A stretch of 64,000 nucleotides of DNA from Eucommia ulmoides (taxonomy: Eukaryota; Streptophyta; Magnoliopsida; Garryales; Eucommiaceae). Position 1 is the first letter of the stretch; each line of letters starts with the position of its first letter. A program made the translations under genes and the position numbers. Below, one piece after another: positions 1 to 11,981 of the stretch. The DNA is taken from NCBI GenBank assembly GCA_016647705.1, contig CM028328.1:37176501-37240500 (forward strand), given 5' to 3'. Under the pieces are notes generated by a model. The model did no database searches. It was not told where the DNA came from and saw only the letters and a program-made list of their open reading frames with translations.

Positions 1-652
1 TATTTTGTTCTTAGAATTGTCTTTGGATCCTTGTTTTATTCTGTTTTAGATTTTTGTTCCCAAATTTTTATGGTGCTAATAGAAACAATAAGGCAACGCA
101 TTTTTAGTTTTTCTATTTTTGGATTTTGTTTTTGTTTCTAGAAATTTAAAAATAATTATGTTTTTTCCTAAAAAAAAATAATGATAACAAAGGTTGGGAA
201 TAATTCTGTAACATAAAATTAAAAAACATACAAATATTATTAATATTCAATCTATCTAAGTGGAAAAATGAGTTTTGTAACACAAGTATATCAGATAAAT
301 CATAAATAATTTTGCTCGATAAGAAATTTAATTAATTGGGATAGTTTGGTTTGGGGTATTAATGTTCAATTTAAAAATAGAATTATTATGGTTGTTGCTG
401 TTAAAATATTTTTAGAAGTTAGTGAATATAATTGATTTGTCTATTATTCAGGACTCAAGGAAGACAATCATGTTATTTTGAAGGATCGTTTTTCATGAGT
501 TAGTGAGTTATGGGTCTATTAAAATTTATTTTGGCTATTTTGTATTTCTGATTGTAAATATAGTGGTTTATTTAACCAAAATGTTTTGGTAAATTTATGA
601 TTTATGTAATAGATAAATAATCTCTAATAGGGTATTTGCTAGAATATGTAAT
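1..652. other. AT-rich sequence without a recognisable gene
   Basis: No coding similarity, LTR terminus or RNA gene is recognised here. It is AT-rich, with stops in all frames, and ends exactly where the LTR at 653 begins. It is probably the sequence into which the outermost retrotransposon inserted, but the other flank of that element was not found, so this is inference. Confidence 0.5.
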
Positions 653-1824
653 TGTTGACCCACAGATTTACCCATGAGGGGATGAATTGGGTAGTGATAA
701 AAATTTAAACAATTAAATTCCAAATACACAAGTTATTAATTTTCCTAATTGATTATTATCTTGCATTACAGTGAAAACGTATTTAACTCAGTGTACACCC
801 AAACAACAAAAATAAATAAGCAGTAGACAACGATTTATCCTGGTTCGACAAGCAACTTTTACCTACGTCCAGTTACCCGAGCTCCATAGGGCTTTCGCAA
901 TCCACTAATCTCTGATTCCTTTTCCAAGTTGGAATTAAACCCTTACAATCATTTTCACAGGCTCTGGACTAACCTAATTCTTTTCACAGGCTCAGAATCA
1001 AACATTTACAAGTTTCTCTTTCCACAAGCTAAGGAAGAACTCTATCTTTTTACCAAGATAAAGACTAACATAATTAAATTACAAGAATGATCAAACCTAA
1101 TATTTTTCACATGCTTAAGATCAAACCAAACTATCCTGATTAGACACCGTCCCAAATATGTCTAATCTGCTCACATTCACAAATACAAAAAACACCGAGT
1201 TTCTTCCCACATGAGCTTCTACCACCTCAAAACAATTATGATAAATTAATGTCCTAAATACTATGTAATCAAACTTATGTGAGAAAACAAATCTGGTGTA
1301 ATTTAATTTAAACACACATTATTATACAATCAGACTTCACAAGCAAAAATCGTTTCTTAAGATATGCAAGTAATTCAAAGTAGAAAACAATTTTTCAAAT
1401 GCAAATATTCCAAATTACCAATTAGATTATATAAGAAAAGTACATAAATCAACTTGGAAAGATCTCACCAGGTTTCTTGAAAACAGATAAGATAGCTCAG
1501 TGTAGTATAAAACTGATGATGAAAATTTTTGCACGCTTCGATCAAGAATACTTTCAGAATCACTCACTCAGAAATATTTCAGAAAAATCTCACTCTCTTT
1601 AAAGGAAAGGTTGTTGTTCTTTATTGCTTAATTGAAATCCACAGATCTTATTATATAAATTTCAAACAATGCCTATAACGGTTATTTTTCAAAATATAAA
1701 ACCTTAAGTGTAAAAATTTAAGAAAACATTTGTAACTTAAGCTTTAATGTGGACCATCAATAACTAAAACTAATTTAATACAAAATCAGTTTTTTTTTTT
1801 AATTTATGCAACGCAAACGTTACA
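653..1824 (-). mobile_element. LTR next to the 3' end of element A (presumed 3' LTR)
   Basis: On the minus strand it starts TGTAACG, directly after a purine tract, and ends GGGTCAACA, so it has TG...CA termini and about 1,170 bp. The right (5') part differs from the other LTRs here. The left two thirds share with them the conserved block near 837-905, the repeated 'cacaggctcagaatcaa' units and the 'ccatgaggggatgaattggg' end. The five bases on either side do not match (GTAAT and TTCTC). That fits an LTR whose other target copy lies at the far end of its element, not a solo LTR. Assignment to A rests on the adjacent purine tract and the end of pol. Confidence 0.6.
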
Positions 1825-1843
1825 TTCTCCCACATGGTCCACA
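1825..1843 (-). other. Polypurine tract of element A
   Basis: The minus strand reads CCATGTGGGAGAA immediately before the TGTAACG LTR start. A GTGGGAGA tract touching the 3' LTR is the usual plus-strand primer site of plant copia elements. It lies about 270 bp after the end of the RNase H coding region, as expected. Confidence 0.6.
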
Positions 1844-2104
1844 TGATTAAACTATTTTTTTTATTAAGAAACAAATACATGAATCATGGCAACAAGTCCT
1901 CTAATAACGAGTATTATCTTCCATGTATCACAATGCATTTAATTTCTTAAGTTCACTATATATATGACAACTTTACTTAATGAATAAACCCTAAGTCTAT
2001 TCTTGGTCCTACAGATGAATTTTCTTAAATAAAATTAAGGTGCACATGAATATAATAAAACATCATAATACATGAGAGTTTCATTTGAACACTGTATATA
2101 CAAC

Positions 2105-3330
2105 TACATATTGGAACCAAGTCCCATTTTCTCTACATGATCCTTGAATTTCAATGGTTCCATGCGCTTAGTTTAAGGATCAACGATCATCAATTCAGTA
2201 ATGACGTGCTCAATGACCTTTTTTTTTTCTTTAACACATTCTCTTATGGCTAAGTACTTAATGTCAATGTGTTTACTTCGACTTCGACTTTTGTTTTTAT
2301 TAGCCATAAAGACAACAACTAAATTGTTGCAATATATTTTCAATGGCCTAGAAATAGAATCCATAACTTTAAGCCCAGATATAAAAATCTTTAACTATAC
2401 ACTATGTGAAGTAGTCTCAAAACAAGAAACAAACTCAACTTTCGTAGTGGAAGTAGCGTTCAAGGACTGCTTGGCACTTTTCCAAGATACAACCCCACCA
2501 ACCATTATGAAAACATATGTTGATATTGATTTACATGAATCAACATAAACAACAAAGTTTAAATTTGAATAGTCGATTATTTCTAGATTGTCCATACGTC
2601 TATACATAAGCACGTAGTTTTTGGTTCCTTGAAGGTACCTTATCACTTTCTTTGCAGCTCTCCAGTGGTCTATGCCTGGGTTACTCTGATATCGTCCCAG
2701 TATTCCTACAACAAATGCAATGTCAGGCCTTGTACAGACCTGAGTATAGACCAGGCTTCCAACAACAAAATCATAAATAATGTTTTTCATTTGTTTCCTT
2801 TTAGAATCGTTCTTCAGGTATTAGTTCAAATTTAACATGTCACCTTTCACAATGGAAGCTACAATTGGTGAACAATCTTTTATCCGACATCTCTCTAAAA
2901 TTACAGGTTTCTTGAGACAGACCCAATATGCCTTGTAATCTGTCCCTATGGATCTTAATGTCAATAACATAAGATACCTCACCCATATCCTATCGAAATT
3001 TTTAGATAGGAATAATTTTACCTCATGTAGCAAACCCTTATCATTGGTTGTAAGCAAAATGTCATACAAAATAAGAAAATATATCTCTCCCACTAATTTT
3101 CTAGTATATAAATTGATCCATGGAGTTTTAAACAAATCCGAATGAAGAAATTACTCCATGGAATTTAAAATACTATTGACAGAATGCTTGTTTTCGACCA
3201 TATATGGATTTCTTGAGCTCACAGACCAAAAGCTCACTATCACTAGAGGGAAATCCTTCAGATTGTTTCATATAAACTTCCTCCTCTAGGTCTCCATTGA
3301 GAATGTCGGTTTCACATCTATTTGTTGCAA
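2105..3330 (-). pseudogene. Element A reverse transcriptase C-half and RNase H (broken)
   Basis: Minus-strand translation matches the plant copia RT/RNase H region through several frames. From 3,300 downwards one reads a degenerate Q-x-DVK-type motif, then the polymerase region around 3,050, then 'CTRPDIAFVVG' and 'YQSNPGIDHWRAAKKVIRYLQGTK' (near 2,690, quoted in part), then 'KHIDIKYLAIRE' near 2,270. The usual YVDD active-site box appears as LYDILL, so the VD pair is lost. Internal stops occur after 'SHSV' (near 2,395) and elsewhere. In an intact element this enzyme would copy the RNA genome into cDNA and remove the RNA strand; this copy cannot. The 3' end lies about 280 bp from the polypurine tract. 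Confidence 0.85.
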
Positions 3331-4198
3331 CTCAATATTAAAATAGGCCACTGATGCCAAAATGACGCGTAGGGATATTTTTTTTAAATATAGGAAAAAA
3401 GGTCTCTGTGTAATCGATTTATTCCTTTTAAGTGAATCCTTTAACTACGAGTCTCGCCTTATATTTCTCTATGTTACCTAATGAGTCTTCCTTTGTCGTA
3501 AACACCTATTTACATCCAATGGTATTTGCACCATCAGGCAACTCAACAATATCCCAAACTTCGTTACTTTTCATAGAACTCATCTCTTCATTTATGGTAT
3601 TGTATTGTAATTTTGACTTTTGCAACTCATGGCCTGTGAAAAGGACTCGGGATCACTCTCAGCTCCAATACTATAGTCAGATTCTTGTAGATACACTAAA
3701 TAATCACTAGGAATAGCTAACCTCTTAGTTCTAATGGATCTCCTTAATGTTGTACCATAATCTTTATGAGAAGCTTGTGGTTCAACTCATTGTTCAAGAG
3801 GTTTTGATAATTCCTGAACTACTCTATCTATTGGAATATTGTCAGCTGCTTGTGGAACTTCAATGATTGGTTGTTCAACACTGGTTCATACTTGAGGGGT
3901 GTTGTGAACTATAACCAATCTATCACTTAAATGGAAGATCGAGCATGATTAGGTTTAGGAACATTGTTCTTGATTTGATCACTCCCACTGATCGAGTCTT
4001 TCTCAAGAAACTTGGCATTTCTTGATTCCACAAACTTAGTGTTGTAAGATGGACAATAAAATCAAACCCTTACAATTTTTTGACATATCCAATGAAATAC
4101 CCACCAATGGTCCTTGGATCCAACTTATTCTCTTGTGGATTATAGATTCTTACTTCAGATGGGCATCCCCAAACGTGCATACGTCGCAAACTTGGTTT
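3331..4198 (-). pseudogene. Element A integrase tail, linker and RT N-terminus (broken)
   Basis: Minus-strand translation in shifting frames shows an integrase C-terminal part near 4,190-4,080 ('RIYNPQENKLDPRTI'), then a low-complexity linker, then an RT start with traces of 'GCK', 'KRIHLKGINRLHRD' and 'IDVKPTFSMET' near 3,270. There are many stops and frameshifts. The stretch is identified mainly by its place between the clear integrase (4,199-4,626) and the clear RT (2,821-3,330). Confidence 0.65.
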
Positions 4199-4626
4199 TC
4201 AATCTTTCAATAATTCAAATGGTGTCCGCATGATAGCCTTGGTTGGAACTTGATTTAATTTATACATAGCCGTCTTTAATGATTTAGTTCGCAAGGACTT
4301 AGGAAGATTGGAGCTGTTAAGCATACTCCTCACCATGTCCAACAATATTAGGTTTCTTCTTTTTGCCACACCATTCTGGTTCGGTGAGCCAGACATGATA
4401 CATTGAGAAACTATCACATGTTCTTGAAAAAACTTAGCGAATGAACCAGGTACTTGTCCATTTCTGTGTATCTACTGTAGTACTCTCCACCTCTATTTGA
4501 TCTCATGATCTTTATTTGCTTTCCATATTGTTTCTCTATTTCAGCCCTAAAGGTTTTAAATGCATCTAATGGTTCATTCTTGTTGTGAACTAAGTAGAGA
4601 TACATATATCGTGAGTAATCATCAAT
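4199..4626 (-). pseudogene. Element A integrase core (broken)
   Basis: The minus strand reads 'LIDDYSRYMYLYLVHNKNE' from the insertion point of B, then 'QIKIMRSNRGGEY', then 'SGSPNQNGVAKRRN' and 'LLDMVRSML'. These are the rve-type integrase core motifs of plant copia elements. The central Asp of the usual R-S-D-R-G-G-E-Y box is Asn, and the Glu of the usual N-G-V-A-E-R-R box is Lys, so two of the three DDE residues are lost. One frame change occurs near 4,415. The first Asp of the triad lies on the other side of the 22-kb insertion, near 26,640. Confidence 0.9.
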
Positions 4627-5523
4627 AAGGTTGTTGACCCAAAGAGCTACCCAAGAGGGGGTGAATTGGGCAGTGACAAAAATTTAAACAATTAAATTAA
4701 ATACAAATAACCAATTTTCCTAAATCAATTATTATCTTGTTATGCAGCGAAAATGTGTTTAACTAATTGTACACCCAAACAAACAAAAAATAACAATGTA
4801 GTACACAACGATGTATCCTGATTCAGTAAGTTACTCTTACCTACATCCAATCCCCTCAGCTCCATGGAGATTCACAATCCACTAAACCCTTGATTCTTTT
4901 CCCAAGTATGAACCAAATCCTTACAATCTTTTTACAGGCTGAAAACTAACCTAATTCTTTTCCTAGGCTCAAAATCAAACCCTAACTATCCTAATTCTTT
5001 TCGCTGACTCAGAATCAACCTTTACAACCTCGATTCTTTTCACAAGCTCAAAATCAACCTACCACTCTCTTACTTATTCTTTTTGTAGGCTCCAGAAGAA
5101 CCTTTACAATCACACTTAATTTAATTACAAGAAGAATCAAAACTTAATTCTTTTCAAGAGAAAAGAATAACCTAATCTTTTTTCAGGATAAAGATTAAGC
5201 CTTAATCTTTTTCACAAGAAAAAGATTGAAACCCTAGATGCATTGATTAGACACTGACCCAAACGTGTCTAATCTACTCAAATTCACAAATACAAAAAAT
5301 ACAAAAAAAAAAAAATCGAACAAGGAGTTTCTACTACCTCAATACAAATATACTTGATTAATAGCCCGAATAAATACTACATGATAGATAGGAAGTAAGG
5401 TAAATAAATCTGATTAGGCGGTAGCACATAAGTAGCACGTAATCAGATAATCAATCAAAAATCTTTTAAAAGATTTTCAGAACTTAAGTTCAAAAACGAT
5501 TTTCTAAACCCTTATCCAAGTAA

Positions 5524-5525
<2 letters not shown>

Positions 5526-5612
<87 letters not shown>
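5526..5612. repeat. (AAT)n microsatellite, about 29 units
   Basis: An almost perfect AAT run of about 87 bp lies inside solo LTR B. The equivalent place in D's left LTR (around 9,600) has only a few bases of AT-rich sequence, so the run expanded after the LTRs diverged. The long poly-isoleucine frame it produces is not a gene. Confidence 0.95.
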
Positions 5613-6473
5613 CTTAGAAAGAAAATACAAAGAGCTTGGAAGGATCGCAATGGGATTCACTGAAGGCAATAATGATTTCACAATAAGCAACACAAACAGG
5701 TTATGCAAACAATGAGCACCTTAAATCAAGAACTTGAAAATAATATGTCATAGAAATCTCAACAATTATCTCACTCGTAGAAAGCTAAAATTTGATAGTT
5801 ATTAATATATTAAACTTAATCCCACAGGTCTCTATAAATAGACCTAGAACTAGACCTTCAATGGCTAGTTTTCAAAAGATATATCATTAAATAATATCCC
5901 AAGACCCTATATATCCCATATATTCAAAATAGATATGTTTCATTTAAAAATACTCTTGGAAAAACTCATTTTGATCCTTAAATTTTTTTTAATTCGAAAT
6001 CCCTCAAAATATGAAGTATTAAAACACTTTAATTAAATAAATATTTAATTAAATAGACTAATTAAATAGGAATCATAAAATATATCATGTATATCTTAAT
6101 TACACCAAAATCCCTCAAAAACCTCTCTTGGAATCATGAAAAACGAGATAATTTGACCAAGAAACTGAAACAGTTAAAAATCTGACTAATTTTGTCGGTT
6201 GACACCCTTCAGCCTCGGTCGCCCACCCCTTGCCAATGTCCAATTTTGTCCGTTGGCTTGCACCCAGTTGGTTGACCGACCTTTATGGTTGGTTGACCGA
6301 TTGGATCAGTTGGTCATTCTAATTTTCCAATTTGGCTATTGTTTACTTCGGTTGATTGATCCAATTCAGTCGGTTGATTGAATTGGTCAGAGGCTCATTA
6401 CTTTTACTCATTTTGTCCACTGTTTCCATCAGTTGACCGACTCCTTCTATCGATTAACCGAATGGATCAGAAT

Positions 6474-8644
6474 TGTTGATTCTAAGATTTTGTTGAATAA
6501 TTAAGTGTTGATATTTTTATGGAATTAATGGTTTTACGAAGTGTTTCAATTTTAAAGTTTCATATTTTTTATTAAGAAGAAGAATCATCGAAGAAAATAT
6601 AATAGGCGCCTGATGAAAATGATGTAAACGTAAAGAGTTTTCAAGACGTTGAAGAAAACTAGGTGAAAATAATTTTTTACCGATACACTCTTAATGCAAC
6701 CCAAATTAAGATCACACATGATACTTAAAATTAATTAATCATATGTGTGTCTTAGTATGAAGTGATAAGTTTAAGATCCTAAAATGTGATTTTTTATGTG
6801 CTCCTTATGTGAAATGATTTTGATAAATGACCCAAGTGAAAAATGTGTTTTAAAGCATAAAATATTAAGTTTTTGAGTCAATTCGGCCAACTGGCAAAAG
6901 GGAGTCAGTCGACTTATCAAAACAATGTGTTTTGGAAGAAGAAATGGAGACATTCTAATCCAAATGGTCACCTAGAAAAGGAGTAAGTCAATCGATGGAA
7001 ACAATGGCTGAAATGAGAAAAGAAAGTGAGCCTCTGATCAATTCAATTAACCGAATGAAATAGTAGCAGGATTAGAAAAATTGGGATAGGCTGCTGATCT
7101 TATTGGTTTAAATGATAGTGAGGGTCGATCAACCGACATGATTAAGGCCAACGTCTAAATTTAGCCTTTGACATAGGGCAAGTCAGCTGAGGCGTATGGC
7201 CAGTCAACCAGCAGATTCAGTTAATATTTTAACTGTTTCTGTTTCTTGGTCAAATCATTTCGTCTTTTATGATTTCAATAGAGGATTTTGAGAGATTTGG
7301 GTCCATTTCTGATATACTTGATTTTTTTTTGACCCCTATTAATTTGGTCCATTTAATTAAATATTCTTTTAATTAAGGTGCTAATATTTTGATGGATTTT
7401 GAATTGAAAAAGTTTTAAGGACCAAAATGAGTTTTTCCAAGATTATTTTTAAATGAAAGATATATATTTTGAGTATATGGGGTCTTGAGATGTCATTTAA
7501 TGATATATCTTTTGAAAACTAGTCGTTGGAGGTCTAGTTCTAGATCTATTTATAGAGACCTGCCGGATTGAGTCTAAGAACATCAAGAACTATCAGTTTT
7601 AAGATTTCTAAGAGTGAGAATACTGTTGAGATTTCTACGAGAGATTACTTTCGAGTTCTTGATCTAAAACACTTTTTATTTGCATCACCGGTTTCTGTTC
7701 TTATTGCAAAATCATTATACTCTTCAGTGAATCCCAGTGGGATCCTTATAAGTCTTCTATTTGCTTTATAAGATTTATATATATTATTGATTGCTCGGTT
7801 AAGGATTATTAGAAAATAATTTTTGAAATTAAGTCCTGAAAATCTTTTTAAATGATTTTTGTTTGATTATATGATCACGTGCTTATTGTGTGCTACCCGA
7901 TTTATTATTTAATCAAATTTAAATTATCTCAAGTTGTATCTATCACGTAGTAATTATTCGGCCCATTAAAATTAGATTTAATTTTGTATTGATGTGGTAG
8001 AAGCTTTTTGTGGGGAAAAACTTTATAATTTTTTTGTATTTACGAGTTTGAGTGGGTTAGACATGTTTGGGTTGGTGTCTAATCAGGGTAGCTAGAGTTT
8101 CGATCTTTTTCCTGTGAAAAAAATTAGGGTTTGATATTTGTACTGCAAAAACGTTAGATTATTTGTTTCTCTTGAAAAGAACTGAGTTTTGATTCATTCT
8201 GTAATTGAATTAGAGTTTGATTGTGAATGTTCATCCTAAACTTGTAAAAAACATATAGTGGTAGGTCGATTTTTAGCCTGTAAAAAGAATCAAGGAGTGT
8301 AAAGGTTGATTATGAGCTTGTGAAAAGAATCGAGAAATGTAAGAGTTTGGTTTCTACCTGGTAAAGAAAACAAGAGGTTTAGTGGAATACGAATTTCCAA
8401 GGAGCTCAGGGGACTAGACATAGGTAAGAGTAGCTTCCCGAACCAAGATAAATTCTTATGTGTTGCATTAATTATTTTTTGATAGTGTGTTTGGGCGTAC
8501 ATTTAGAATTAAACACAATTTCGCTGCGTATCAAGGTAATAATTTATTTATGAAAATTGATTATTTGTGTTTAAGGATTTAATTGTTTAAATTTTATAAC
8601 TATCCAATTCACCCCTCCCTCTTAAGTAACTCTTTGGGCCAACA
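6474..8644 (+). mobile_element. C: solo SIRE-like LTR in plus orientation
   Basis: It runs from TGTTGATTC at 6,474 to GGGCCAACA at 8,644 (2,171 bp) and is flanked by perfect AGAAT duplications at 6,469-6,473 and 8,645-8,649. It interrupts LTR B in the opposite orientation. It carries the family's parts in order: the 'ttgatgaa-caattaagtg' start, inverted GTCGAC/TTGACCGA motifs around 6,890-7,210, a TATTTATAG box near 7,549, GAGCCTGTGAAAAGAAT-like units around 8,090-8,350, and the conserved block around 8,390-8,460. No primer-binding or coding sequence adjoins it. Confidence 0.9.
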
Positions 8645-8649
8645 AGAAT

Positions 8650-8790
8650 GTCTCATAATCCTATTCCAAAACTCACAGTTTTTGTTAGTTGAGTGACCCT
8701 AACCCGATTTAAAACCCATTTTCACTTAATTCGTTAACCAAAACCATTTCACATATTGAGAACATAATAAGACGCACATAAGATTAATTT
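8650..8790 (-). mobile_element. Middle segment of LTR B between C and D
   Basis: This stretch continues LTR B: 'ccatttcacatattgag' and 'acacacataagattaattt'-like sequence match the same positions in D's left LTR near 10,490-10,580. It is cut on the left by C and on the right by D, and the B sequence resumes at 26,320 with 'attcattttcagtgttgt'. Confidence 0.75.
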
Positions 8791-10844
8791 TGTTGGCCCA
8801 AAGAACTACCCAAGATGGGGTGAATTGGGTAGTTACAAAATTTGAATAATTAAATTCTTAAACACAAATAATTAATTTTTCTAATCAATTATTATCTTGC
8901 TATACAACGAAAATATGTTTAATTCTAAATTCACACCTAAAACAATATAATAAAATAATCAATGCATCACACAAGAATTTATCCTGGTTCGGGAAACTAT
9001 TTTCTTACCTATGTCTAGTCCCCAGAGCTCAGCGGAGATCCGCAATCCACTATACCCCTTAATTTCTTTAACAGGTAGGAACCAAAGCCTTACAATTCTC
9101 AATTATTTTCAAAGCCTCAGAATCAATCTTTACAATTCCTGATTATTTCCACATGCTAAGAATCAACCTACCACTATATCTTTTTAACAGGTTTAGGATG
9201 AGCCTTTACAATCACATTTTAATTCAATTATAGGATGAATCAAAACTTACTTATTTTCAAGAAAAAAGAATAACCTAACCTTTTTGCAGGACAAATATCA
9301 AACTCTAATCTTATTTACAGGAAAAAAGATTGAAATCCGAGCTATCCTGACTAGACATCGTCCCAAACATCTCTAATCCGCTCAATGTTACAAATAGAAA
9401 AAATTGTAAGTTTCTTCGCACAAGGAGCTTCTATCACCTCAATACAAATATACTCAATTAATGGCCCGAATAGTTACTACGTAATAGATACAATATGAGA
9501 CGATAAGCACGTAATCAAATAATCAGACAAAAAAATATTTTAAAAGATTTTCAGGACTTAAGTTCAATAACGATTTTATAATAATCCTTAACTAAGAAAT
9601 CAACAATATATATAAATCTTAGAAAATAAATAAAAAGACTTGAAAGGATCTCACCGGGATTCATCGAAGAATAGAATGATTTCGCAATACAAATACAAAC
9701 TGGTAACGTAAATAGCAAGCGCTTTAGATAAAGAACTTGAAAGTAATCTCTCGTAGAAATCTCAACAATATTCTCCCTCTTATAAAGCTCAAAACTGTTA
9801 GTTCTTGATGTACTTAGACTTAATCCCCCGGGCCTTTATAAATAGACCTAAAACTAGACCTCTAACGGCTAGTTTTAAAAAGATACGTCATTAAATGACA
9901 TCCTAAGACCTCATATATCCCATATACTTAAAATATGTATGTTTCATTTAAAAATACTATTGGAAAAACTCATTTTGTTGATTAAAACGTTTTTCAATTC
10001 AAAATCCAACAAAATAGGAAGTATTAAAATACTTTAATTAAAATAAAATTTAATTAAATAGACCAAATTAATAGGGATCACAAAATATATCAAGTATATC
10101 TGAAATAAACCTGAATCCCTCAAAAGACTCTATTGGAATAATAAAAAATGAGATGATTTAACCAATAACCCAAAATAGTCAAAATATTGACTGATTTCGT
10201 CGATTAACGGCCCTTTGCCTCTGTTTCGGCTACTGTTTCATTCGGTTAACCGACCCAATTTGTTAATCGACAGAAGTGTTCAGAGGTTTCACTCCTTTAC
10301 ACATTATGGTCATTGTTTCCATTGGTTGACCGACTCATTTTCTCGGTAGACAGATTGGATCAAAATATCTCTATTTTTACTTCCAAAATACACTATTTCG
10401 ATAAGTCGACCGACCCCTTTTTGTCGATTGACTGAATTGACCCAAAAACATAATATTTTATGTTTTAAAACACATTTTTCATTGAGGTCATTTATCAAAA
10501 CCATTTCACATATGGAGCACATAAAAAATCACATTTTAGGATCTTAAATTTATCAATTCTTATTCAGACACACATAAGATTAATTTATTTTAAGTGTCGT
10601 GTGTGATCCTAATTTGGATTGCATTAAGAGTATACAGGTAAAGAGTTGTTTTCACCGAATTTTCTTCAATGTCTTCAAAACTCTTTATGTCTGCATCATT
10701 TCTATCTTGCACATGTTATATTTTCTTTAACAATTCTTCTTCTTAATAAAAAATATGGAACTTTAAATTTGAAACACTTAATAAAGTCATTAGTTTCACA
10801 AAAATATCAACACTTAATTGTTCATCAAAATCTTGGATTCAACA
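8791..10844 (-). mobile_element. Element D 3' LTR
   Basis: It begins at TGTTGGCCC (8,791) and ends at GGATTCAACA (10,844), 2,054 bp with TG...CA ends. A TCTTCACC/poly-T tract follows at once on the right, which on the minus strand is the polypurine tract. Inverted GTTGACCGA-type motifs lie at about 10,195-10,440, and a CTTTATAAATAGACC TATA-like sequence at about 9,832-9,847 (minus-strand promoter; the box is TATAAATAG). Confidence 0.85.
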
Positions 10845-10859
10845 ATCTTCACCTTTTTT

Positions 10860-11981
10860 TTATAACGACAATTAACTTTGATGTTTTCTCAAAAATATAA
10901 TGTAATCATGATCTCCCTAAACTGAGGACAGGTATTTAAACTCATTTAAGCAGGTTAGTGAAAACATATTTAGAAATTTAAAATTTTTATATAACCTCCA
11001 CACAATTTTCCCCCTTAATAAATGCAATGTTTAGGGGAATAAATTCCCTAAACATTAACTTCTCCCCCTTTGTCATCTAAAAAAGTGGGGGCGGCGAATA
11101 AAAAACATTACTTTAGGCCTACATCATTATGTCTAGCCATATCTAAACCTCAAATGATTTTCACAATTTGATTTTTGGCTAAAGGTTTGGTGAAAATATC
11201 AGCGAGTTGATAAGAGTTATCAACATATTCAATACATACATCCCTTTTTCTAAATGTGATCACAAATAAAATGATGCCAAATCTCTATGTGCTTAGTTCG
11301 TGAGTGCTATATCGAATTCTTTCTTAAGAAAATTGCATTTTTATTATCACAATATATAGGGACCTCCTCCATACATATCCCAAAGTCATATAATTGTTGC
11401 TTAATATAGAATTTGAGTGCAACAATTACAAGCTACCATATACTCTGCCTCAATCATAGATAAAACAATCGAGTTCTATTTTTTGCTAGACTAAAAAACC
11501 AAGGTATGTCCTAAAAAGTGACATGAACTGCTTGTGTTTTTATGCTCTACTTTGCATCCAGTAAAATCAACGTCAGAGTAACTAATTAACTTAAAGTTAC
11601 TCCCCTTAGGATACCATAATCTTAGATCACTTGTCCTTTTCAAATATCATAAGATTCGCTTGATAATTGTTAGATGCGATTCTTTTGGACAAGGCTAAAA
11701 TTTAGCACACAAGCACACACTAAATATTATGTCAGGTCTACTAGCAGTAAGATATAAAAAGTTACCAATCATACCTCGACACATTTTCTCGTTGACATTT
11801 CAAACTCAACCTGCATAATCTTGACAATTTTTTAACAAAAATAATATCATCAACATATATTTGTACTAATAGTATATTAGACTCATTCTGCTTGATAAAC
11901 AATGTAATATCACTAAGACCTCATTGAAAATCATTTTCGATCAAATATCTGCTAAGTCACTCATACCAAGCTCGGGGAGCT
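10860..11981 (-). pseudogene. Element D RT C-half and RNase H (broken)
   Basis: On the minus strand from 11,981 the sequence reads the end of a YGLKQAPRAWYE-type motif, then 'YVDDIIF' (near 11,850), which is the polymerase catalytic box. RNase H-like 'RLWYPKGSNFKLISYSDVDF' follows near 11,600 and 'CHFLGHTLVF' near 11,510. The last 250 bp before the LTR are the non-coding 3' part, with a TTTTTTAGATGACAAAGGGGGAG-like tract (11,070-11,090) typical of SIRE elements. There are several stops, frameshifts and a small deletion after YVDDIIF. Confidence 0.8.

Noticed and set aside
5490..5708. 72-codon frame with a long isoleucine run
   Set aside because: It is the translation of the (AAT)n microsatellite.
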